Under the pieces are notes generated by a model that saw nothing but the letters and a program-made list of their open reading frames with translations, was not told the DNA's origin and ran no database searches. Shown one piece after another: positions 56,150 through 64,000 of a stretch of DNA of 64,000 nucleotides. Each line of letters starts with the position of its first letter. Positions within the stretch are counted from its first letter, which is position 1. Origin of the DNA: Garcia nutans (taxonomy: Eukaryota > Streptophyta > Magnoliopsida > Malpighiales > Euphorbiaceae); assembly GCA_947685225.1 (NCBI GenBank), contig CANTUV010000024.1:13534001-13598000 (forward strand), written 5' to 3'. The translations under genes and the position numbers were made by a program.

Positions 56150-57280
56150 AGGACCCTTGCCGGGGCCGTGAGAAGTCAATTAGATGTACTATTAGAGACT
56201 ACTGCTAAGGCATCTGCTAGTACCAAGAAGCAGAAAGACAAAGGAAAGGCTAAGGTAGGAGAGGTAGCCTTTGACGAAGAAAAGGTGGTGATTAATGATG
56301 ATGATGAATGGAATGCATACTTGCAAAACTAATAAGAAAAGAAGAAGGCTGTGGAGAAGAGTGAAACTATTGATGTTGAAAACTAATTACTAACTTGGAA
56401 AAGAAGTTTGAAAAGAAGCTGAAAATAGAAGAATTATCAAAGGTGGACAAGCAATTTAAAGATGATGAAGGAATCCCTTACAAATTCAAGATGCCTCCTT
56501 TTGCTAAGTTTGATAGAATAAGAAATCTCACTTACATGTTAAGCAGTACATCACTGCCATATAATCTGCTAGAGCTATTAAGGCTCAAACTCGGAGGTAT
56601 TTCATGCTTTCTCTGGGTCCTGTTGTTCAAAATAGGTTTAACACCTTAGAGGAAAATCCCTAAAAAGACTGGGATTTACTGTATAAAGCCTTCATCCAAT
56701 AGTTTGGGTACAGTGCTGAGTTGGAAGAGACACTGATAGAGGTAGAAACTATCAGACAAAAGTAGAATGAAAATTTTGTTGATTATGTAAAAAGATGGAG
56801 AAATAAGACTGTTCTCAAGAAGAGGCCTGATGAGTCTGACCAGAATAGAATGATAGTGAGAGGTGTCCTGCCTAACCTCCATGAACAACTATCTCATACC
56901 CTTATCAGAGACTTCAAAGACCTTCTCCAAGATGGCTTGCAGAGAGAAGAATGGGAAATGGAGAAGAATCGATTTTCTGCAAGAAGGAATGAAAAAGGAA
57001 ATTACTAGTCTGGAAGTCAAAATGCATAGAAACCAGATGATGTCAATGCAGCTACTGGTCAAGCAAAAAGAAGGCAATTTTTAGATTTAAGGAGACCTCG
57101 ATCCAAGGTTTTCAATAAGGAATAGAAGAAGGGATTGTTGCAACTATTGGCTCTTCAACCACTACCAAATACTCTACAACCAAACTTTGATGCCAAGGCC
57201 TTTTGCTAATTCTACCAAATACAAGGCCATGAGATAGATAAATGCATCTAGTTAAAGCATAAAAATCCAAAATCTGATCG
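56150..57280 (+). pseudogene. gag of Tat-like element 2, broken
   Basis: A Lys/Glu-rich region (56200-56330, 56395-56450) precedes the capsid domain. IPYKFKMPPFAKFD at about 56470 is the conserved start of Tat gag. ITAIYNARAIKAQTRRYF, DWDLLYKAFIQ and RWRNKTVLKKRPDESDQNRM then appear in other frames. VRGVLPNLHEQLSHTLIRDF follows at 56855-56915. A Cys/His segment (FYQIQGHEIDKC, 57207-57245) resembles a zinc knuckle. Stops are frequent. Confidence 0.75.
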
Positions 57281-57800
57281 GCAGTGAAAAGTTGCTAGAA
57301 CCCAAAAAACCTAGCATGAAGGGTAATCCTTTGCCTAAGTTTAACAGAGTACCTCCACCAGCAACTTTCATGATAAGAGGAGGATTGAAGGAGAAATTTG
57401 TCTTGTCATATTTTCAATGCTTAGGTGAAGAAACTAAGAAAGAGGAGGTTCCACTTACTAAGACTGAATCAACTATGGGTAACAAGATATTGACCATATG
57501 AACTATAAATGAATTTTAGGACTCAACTGACAGTGATAATGAGTTAAAGTCTAAGAAAGAGGAATGGGCTTGGTCTGAACCAGAAGAAGAAGTGTACGAT
57601 ACCCACTCTCGCAAACCTTATGACAGGGCTCCTCTAAAAGAAGTGGAGGCTAATAAGGGGAAGGACACTAAGATAAAAAGATAAGAAGATGAAGATGATG
57701 TTGTTCTTAAGCAATTGAAAAGGACCCAAGCTAGCATTAGCATTTGGGACCTACTGGCTACATTTAAAAAGCATATGAGACCATGGCTAAGTCTATGGCA
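57281..57800 (+). other. Low-complexity linker of Tat-like element 2
   Basis: Readable in pieces: a Pro/Lys-rich part (57292-57400), then an acidic stretch (57520-57600) and Lys-rich stretches. No recognised domain. Confidence 0.5.
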
Positions 57801-58370
57801 TGCATGCATATTTTCACTTCTGTAACAGTTGAGGAGTTGGTTAACTTTATGAGAGCAAAGAAAGTCGAAGAGGTAAAGAAAGGTAAAGACATTCAGAAAG
57901 AAAACAAGGTTGAAGTTGGGATAGTTTCCTTCTCAGATGCTAACTTACCAGAAGAAGGGAGAGATCACATTTATCCACTTTTCATTAAGGTAGAGGTTAA
58001 AGGGAAAAGAACCTCTTGTGTCATGGTTGATGATGGATCTACTATACATGTATGCCTACTGAGAATCTTACTAAAAGCTGGCCATGTCTACTTGTGATCT
58101 GAGTCCATTTGAGGTGACAATATGAGCTTATGAGAACACTGAGAGACAAGCAGAGGGGACTTTTAAGGCCATGGTAAAGGTGGGTCCTATCGAATCTTTG
58201 GTAGAGTTCATAGCACTAAACATAGCAATTACTTTTGCACTGCTATTAGGTTGCCCATGGTTTTATCATCTTGGTGGAGTTCCTTCAACACTCCATCAAA
58301 AGATCAAGTTTCTAAGTGATGATTAGATGATAGTAATTGAGGTAGAAACCAATAAAGTAGTTAATGTTTT
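57801..58370 (+). pseudogene. Aspartic protease of Tat-like element 2, broken
   Basis: VEELVNFMRAKKVEE and VSFSDANLPEEGRDHIYPLF precede the active-site segment SCVMVDDGSTIHVCLLRIL at about 58015-58070. The D-x-G triad reads D-D-G and the GSTIHVC follow-up is typical of Tat proteases. It is open from 57783 to 58097, then broken; VEFIALNIAITFALLLGCPW near 58205-58260 is the last block. Confidence 0.75.
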
Positions 58371-58400
58371 TATGATATAAAGCCTCTCAATGGCTTTCAA

Positions 58401-58697
58401 GTGGCTGGCATCTCTAAAGGTGTGATAGAAGGCTCTAAGGTTTTGACCATGATGAAGAAGATGAACTACCTACCGGGCACCGGTCTTGGGAAAGGGAAAG
58501 CAGGTGTAACGGAGCTACCAAATTTCAAAACCAAAGTATCCAAAAAGGAGTTAGGCTATAAAGGAACAGATGGAGACACTCTGCTGAAAGGAGAGAGGAA
58601 GATGAAGTTTCCACCACTTGAGAAGATATTTGTTAAAGCTCCAGAATTTGGACCCTGCAAGGAAAGCCAAAATTTGTTATTTTCATGGGGAAAATGA
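58401..58697 (+). pseudogene. G-patch-like region between protease and RT
   Basis: TMMKKMNYLPGTGLGKGKAG matches a G-patch core (aromatic, then G-x-G-L-G-K). It is part of an open stretch of 98 codons. G-patch modules usually bind nucleic acid or activate helicases and are known in Ogre/Tat-type elements at this position. The region after it is Lys-rich and ends in the solo LTR insertion. Confidence 0.6.
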
Positions 58698-58840
58698 TTC
58701 TAGGTTTTGAGATTTTTGCTGATATTGCTGAGCTTGCTAAACAAGTGAAGAAAAAGATCACCTCATCTATTGACCAAAAAGTTAGCCAAGAAGAGAAGGA
58801 GGAAGCTAGCCTGGGAATCCAGAAGACTCCTGAGGAGATT

Positions 58841-61551
58841 TGTAACACCCTTATACCCTATACACATATAATACACATATCCAGTATATGTAAAATACGC
58901 ATATACGGCACAAGAATGTCATGACCCGGTTTAATAAAATTTTCACTTTTATGATTTAAAACCTTAATTACTTTAATATATAATTAAATAGTAACTAAAA
59001 TATTCTTTATTTGTTATAGGAACCCAAAATATAGAATTTATATGAAATCTCTGAAAAAAAATTCGCCAAAGTTTTATTTGCAATTCGAACATCCCAAAAT
59101 TTATCAATTACACAACTTGCATAAAAGAACACTTCCAATAGACAATAAATCACACCTTTCACCTCAACTTCTCAATTTCTCCACATTTTCTCAAAACATT
59201 TATACATGTACATATATTAATCCATAACACACAAATAAAATCCCACCTTACACAATTTATCCAAAAAGTCTTTATAATTTACAATACATATACTTTAAAA
59301 TCATAAACATAATATACATGATTTCATAATGTACAAAAACATAAAATGTATACATGATGGCAGAAGGCTTGATCCTGATGTGTCCAAAATTTGCTCAATG
59401 AGCAACCTCAAATCTAGACCCGGCCTAGTCTAGAAAAACTCTCTAGCTCAACCGGATATCCCCTGTCACCTGCGCGATAAATTACAATCACGTTAAGCTA
59501 AAAGACTAGCAATATAAAATTTGATAAAAGGAAAAACTTTAAAACAATGCCAATGCATAATGCATTTGTATGCTATGCCACAATGTAATATTCAATTTCA
59601 TTTAATAACATAATTTTTCATTTATTTATGATTCACACAGACACATATACAAGCATGGGCCCAATAAACTAATATATTATTCAAATTTCAGAGTTATCTT
59701 TTTGGCCTAAATTGACACCAAGTGTCAAGCTCCGAAGGCAAATCATATCATAATGACGCCAAGCGTCTAGCCGCAAAGGCAAATAGTGAGGATAGCCTCA
59801 TATGCAACATCCCAGCTAGGCTTCAAGGGCTAAGCCTAACCCATCTTCAAGAGACTGTTACCTCATAGGCATGCCACCAAACACAGAACTCTAAAAATTG
59901 AATAACATACTAGGTACACAGTTATTTCATATTTTCCATTCTTAATTCCTTACACATATTTCCATTTTTTTCATTCATATCAATGTTATTTCATTTCAAC
60001 ATTTCATCACATCACCCATACAATTTGGGTTATTTTCACAATTTGCTCATATTTCACATTCTATACAATTTAGCCATTTACAATGGCTTTTCACAATGCT
60101 TATAATGCATACACAATAACTCACATGCCATAACACAATGTATATGGACTTTCAAATGATCAAGTAGCTTAACACATTTTTCACTTAAAATGTGTTAAGC
60201 CAAATTTAAATGCAAGTACTTTAAAATTATCAAAGTATGTACCTACCTCACTAAGCACTCAAATGCAAGCTTAAAATCTCTCACCAACCTTCACTTCCAA
60301 GTTGCCCTTCAACACCAAGGTTGGGCAATTTACTTCTCCTTAATGCCTATACATAATGTGATCAAATATAATCATTTAATATCATATTTTAAGGCATTTT
60401 CAACATTAGACCTTAATTAAACATCACTCCTACAAATTCCCAAAATTTAACCTTCCCTTACTTTAACATTAGTCTTCCATTTAAATCCATTTAAATTGAT
60501 GTTTTAAGTTTATTTTTATTATTAAAAACATATCTTAACATGTTTCATTCACACACATTATTTAAATGCTCATTCTTATTTAAAACCCTAAAATAGAATA
60601 AATTGAAGGCTGTTCATTCTAACCTATTCCAATATGTAATCCAAGCTTATTTCCTTCACTAATAGCATGAATTAACATGATTTAAACATTATAATTCAAC
60701 AATTCACCATTCTTTAAAAAATTCCCTTTCCAAAACCCTAAACTCATCACTACCTAATCCAATCTCTAACTAAACTTAACCAAATCTACCATTGGATTTT
60801 AAAAATCCTTGTTTATGCATCGAAACAACATATTTGAAATCAATTTGCACAATTAAAACACATGATTCTAAGAATCCAAATTTTTCATAACCCTAAATTC
60901 TCTCTCTTCACCCAACTCACCCCAAACTTAATCCTTTCTTCCATCTAACTTAAAAATCATTACTAACTACTCAAAATAACTTCATTCATACTCATTCAAA
61001 GAATTAAATCATACATACCCAAAATCCCAAACTTCACATATTCACATCTTCCATAGAAATTGAAAATTTAGTTAGAAAGCTTACTTGTTAGAAAATCACC
61101 AAAACTACTCTTGATTCTTGAAATTTCTTGCAAAATTGATTGTTTAAATAGAGCAAAAATCACTTTTACCTTCCATGGAATGTTTGTTTTTTTAAGAAGA
61201 AGAAGAAGACCAACTTTTCATCTCTCTTTCTTTCCACTTTAAAAATATCACCATGTATATATATTATTTTATTTTAATAAATAAATAATTATTTAATTAT
61301 TTTAAAACCCTAAATTACCTCTTCCAAGCAAAAATAATTTATTTTTAATTTATTTAATTAATTTTAAGTTTATAAGGTATAATTACCATTTTGTCCTTGA
61401 ACTTTTGACTTTTCTTTTAAAAGAGTTGACTAATGTGTATGTTAAGTATATATTAGGTATATTTCATATATACATTCTACTTTTTCACTTAAAATCCTTT
61501 CATTTTCCATTTAAATTTACATTTAATTTCAAAAATATTAGGGACGTTACA
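58841..61551 (-). mobile_element. Solo Tekay-type LTR, 2.7 kb
   Basis: Begins TGTAACACCC and ends GGGACGTTACA, with perfect AGATT duplications (58836-58840, 61552-61556). Minus orientation by comparison with the coding element. It interrupts the pol region between the G-patch segment and RT. A tandem unit (GACACCAAGTGTCAAGC / GACGCCAAGCGTCTAGC) lies at 59715-59775. No coding region. Confidence 0.92.
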
Positions 61552-61556
61552 AGATT

Positions 61557-61960
61557 GTTGCTCTCATCGAAGGACAATTTGAAGATCTTGTAATTTGTGA
61601 TGAGAAGAACATTGATTTTAATTTTGATTTTGATATGTCTACTCTTTATGAGGATGATTTTTTTTCTTATCTAAAATGAATGCAATAAAGTCTAATTTTG
61701 CTTATTTGTGTGATATTTTTCTTGATGGCTACATTCATATGTGTGGTGATTACATGAGTATTTTTAATATTAACTCTGTTGACACTCAATCATTAAATTT
61801 GGGAACACCTGAAAATCCTAAAAATATTAGCATAGTATCCGACCTGACTCTTGAAGAGATAGAGAGATTTGAAAAAAATATTCAAAAAATATAAAGAAGT
61901 TTTTACTTGGTCATATGAAGATATGTAAGGGATTGATCGATAAACAGCTGAACACATAAT
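61557..61960 (+). other. Acidic linker before RT of Tat-like element 2
   Basis: The open stretch 61676-61894 and the preceding Asp/Asn/Phe-rich codons form an acidic linker ending SDLTLEEIERFEKNIQK. No domain recognised. Confidence 0.55.
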
Positions 61961-62770
61961 TCCTACCTACACCCACATGAAGCCTGTTAAGCAAAAGTTG
62001 AGGTGCCTAAGACTGGAATGGGCATAATTGATAAAGGAAGAAGTCACTAAGCAAATAGAAGTGAAGTTTCTAGAGGTGATAGAATACCCTAACTGGCTGG
62101 CCAATATTGTTCTCATACCGAAGAAGGATGGAAGGATTAGGGTTTATATGGATTATAGGGTCTTGAATAAGGCCTCCCCCAAAGATGATTTTCCTTTACC
62201 TCATATAAATGTCCTAATTTATAGCGCAGCCTCTAACGTGCTACACTCATTTGTAGATAGATTCTCTGAATACACTCAAGTCTTAATGGCCCAAGAGGAT
62301 AAAGCCAAAATAACCTTCATAACTACATAGGGTATATTTTGCTACAGGGTGATGCCTTTTAGATTGAAAAATACTGGAGCGGCCTCTCAAAGGATGGCCA
62401 TCACTTTTTTTCATGATATGATGCATAAGGTGATTGAGGTATATGTTGATGATATGATGGTGAAGTTGGAAACAAGAGAACAACATTTCTAGAACCTGGA
62501 AAACTTCTTTCAAAGGGCAGTTAAGTACAACCTTAGGCTAAACCCAAAGAAGTTTATGTTTGGGGTTACCTCAGGTAAGATGTTGGGACATGTCATCAGC
62601 CCAAACGACATTGAGATTGACCCTGACATGGTTAAGGCAATCAGGGATATGCCGACCCCTAAGACAGAGAAGGAAGTTGGGGGATTTATCGAAAGGTTGC
62701 AATATATAAGTAAGTTCACTCACAACTATTTCTGAACCTATCTTCAAACTACAGAAGAACCAACCGATAG
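61961..62770 (+). pseudogene. Reverse transcriptase of Tat-like element 2, broken
   Basis: Blocks: THMKPVKQKLR at 61970, IEYPNWLANIVLIPKKDGRI and VYMDYRVLNKASPKDDFPLP (62028-62215), FCYRVMPFRLKNTGAASQRM (62337-62397). VIEVYVDDMMVK with intact YVDD is at 62430-62466, then LNPKKFMFGVTSGKMLGHVI. The first half is open over 100 codons; TAG at 62328 and others break the rest. Confidence 0.85.
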
Positions 62771-63225
62771 AATGGAATGATGAGTGTCAAAAAGCTTTTG
62801 AGAGCATAAAAAATACTTGTTGAATCCACCTGTTCTAAAACCACCCAAACCCAGTAGATCATTGATACTATATTTAGCAGTAGAAGAAGGGTCAGTAGGG
62901 ACAATGCTAGCCCAGAAAGATGAATCAGGAGTCAAGCATGCAATATACTACTTGAGTAGGAAACTTCTGCCTTATGAGATCAAGTATAGTATCATTGAAA
63001 AGACTTGTATTGTTGTTGTTTGGTCGTCAAAGAAATTGCAGGATTACTTTCAATCTTACAACATGCAACCAATTTCTAGGTTGGATCTAGTTAAATACTT
63101 GAGGGAGATGCCCTCATTGATTAGAAAATATCACCAGTGGTTGATAATCCTAGAAGAATTTGAAATCGAATACATAACTAAGAAAACAATAAAAGGAAAA
63201 GCAGTAGCAGGATTCCTGGCTTAGC
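62771..63225 (+). pseudogene. RNase H of Tat-like element 2
   Basis: LNPPVLKPPKPSRSLILYLA leads into GSVGTMLAQKDESGVKHAIY, YLSRKLLPYEIKYSIIEKTC (catalytic Glu) and LVKYLREMPSLIRKYHQWLI, then IKGKAVAGFLA. It is open over 135 codons (62817-63224). The first catalytic Asp position reads Ala in YLAVEEG, as in other Tat elements as far as I recall. Confidence 0.8.
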
Positions 63226-63690
63226 AATTGAATGTGAAGAAGTAACTTTTAAACTCCCAGGTGAACACTTAGGGCTAATTGAAGTATAGGAATGGAAGAT
63301 GTACTTTGATGGAGCAGTAAATAGGAAGGGAGCTAGATGATGAGTCATATTAGAATCACCCAAAGGAGAACTCATCCCCTTGGCTAAAAAATTAAAATTC
63401 AAGGTAACTAACAATATGGTAGAATATGAAGCATGCATCTTCGTTTTAAAAACCTTGATAATTATGGAAGTTGATAAAGTCCAAGTTTTTAGTAATTCAT
63501 TGCTGGGGATATCCCAAACAAATGGAGAATGGGAGTTGAAAGAGGAGAAGTTAAAACCATACCATGATTATTTGACCACGGTGAGGAAAATTTCAAAGAT
63601 CATAGGTTCCTACACCTACCCAAAGAAGAACTAGATGGTTGATGCCCTAGCCACACTGGCTTTGGTATGGGAGGATCCTGTCAAGCTATT
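63226..63690 (+). pseudogene. Second (archaeal-type) RNase H of Tat-like element 2
   Basis: WKMYFDGAVNRKGA at about 63295 (catalytic Asp), EYEACIFVLKTLII (catalytic Glu) and VQVFSNSLLGISQTNGEWE follow. In the last, the usual GDS reads SNS, so that active-site Asp is lost. MVDALATLALVWEDP closes the domain near 63675. It is open from 63380 to 63634 only. Confidence 0.8.
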
Positions 63691-64000
63691 CCTTAAAACT
63701 CTAGTTTTGACTAGTTCATCAACTCCTTGCTATGAATATGAAATGATCATGGAAACTAGGGCAGATCATGATGCATGGTATGATACCATTAAGCAGTTCT
63801 AGGAAAGCTGAGATATCCGTCGGGGGTAATGAAAGAAGAGAGAAGAGTTATAAGGTGATGGTCTTTGCAATATATCACTTTTCAAGGGGATTTGTATAGA
63901 AGGTGGCCAGATGAGGTACATCTAAGATATTTAAGGAAGTCTGAAGTTGAGCAAGTCATGTCAGAAGTACATATAGGTACCTAGGGACCTCACATGAATG
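63691..64000 (+). pseudogene. Start of integrase of Tat-like element 2, cut by window edge
   Basis: After a linker (DHDAWYDTIKQF) the zinc-binding domain begins: YRRWPDEVHLRYLRKSEVEQ at about 63896-63955, then VHIGT...GPHM with the first His residues. The rest lies outside the window. Confidence 0.7.

Larger units (their letters stand above)
56150..58840 (+). mobile_element. Tat-like Ty3/gypsy element 2, part 1 (gag, protease, G-patch)
   Basis: Plus-strand gag-pol remnant. It begins where the SIRE-like 5' LTR ends and is cut at 58841 by a solo LTR with perfect duplications; it resumes at 61557. Its own LTRs are not in the window. The order gag, protease, G-patch-like region, RT, RNase H, second RNase H, integrase fits Tat/Ogre-type elements. 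Confidence 0.8.
61557..64000 (+). mobile_element. Tat-like Ty3/gypsy element 2, part 2 (RT to start of integrase)
   Basis: Continuation of the element after the solo LTR. It runs off the right edge of the window within the integrase zinc domain. Confidence 0.8.

Noticed and set aside
1..64000. Organelle-derived inserts, satellite arrays or telomere repeats
   Set aside because: I saw no plastid or mitochondrial gene motif, no long satellite array and no TTTAGGG run.

Overview
The window is a stack of plant transposable elements, and I see no host gene in it. All recognisable coding sequence belongs to LTR retrotransposons: Ty3/gypsy chromoviruses of Tekay/Del type, Ty3/gypsy Tat-type elements with a second RNase H, and Ty1/copia elements of Angela-like, SIRE/Maximus-like and short-LTR types. 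The rest is LTRs, a non-coding LTR element, a small hAT-type DNA transposon and a foldback element. The tRNA-iMet-type primer sites, the lineages present, the high A+T and the many premature TAG/TGA codons point to repeat-rich, probably pericentromeric, DNA of a flowering plant, most likely a eudicot. The species cannot be named from the sequence.

Layout. 1-6137: old Tekay-like element (+), gag to chromodomain-like tail, then polypurine tract and 3' LTR. 6138-7904 and 17285-18108: one Tat-like pol remnant (-), split by a hAT-type element (7905-17284; 8-bp target duplication). The hAT carries a foldback element (8428-9944) and a complete but decayed copia element (10384-16918), which itself carries a solo LTR (14576-15917). 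18109-19625 and 28458-28962: two pieces of a Tekay-type LTR (+), split by a non-coding LTR element (19626-28457, -) that has primer site and polypurine tract but no recognisable gag-pol. A SIRE-like solo LTR (23160-24568) sits inside that element. 28963-31557: another Tekay-type LTR (+). 31619-38721: Angela-like element (-), pol largely readable. 38722-45599: young Tekay-like element (-), gag-pol nearly open. 45600-56149: SIRE/Maximus-like copia (-), lacking most of protease and all of integrase, carrying an extra gene-like region after pol (46336-47694), and broken by a 2.9-kb solo LTR (50538-53478). 56150-64000: a second Tat-like element (+), gag to the start of integrase, broken by a 2.7-kb solo LTR (58841-61551).

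Order of events. Elements that interrupt others are younger. LTR-pair differences counted by eye agree: Tekay-like 7/539, Angela-like 4/279, short-LTR copia about 6-7%, non-coding element about 30/371. Five-base target duplications support solo LTRs at 23160, 50538 and 58841 exactly, and 14576 with one mismatch, so LTR-LTR recombination has been frequent.

Most interesting: the non-coding element that shares its polypurine-tract context and LTR family with a coding Tekay-like element in the same window; the extra ORF of the SIRE-like element with an LTR-like TATA block just upstream; repeated CGGTCG-core modules in LTRs of unrelated families; and three GC-rich hairpins in the Angela-like leader. 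Lineage names come from remembered motif patterns and were not checked by search.
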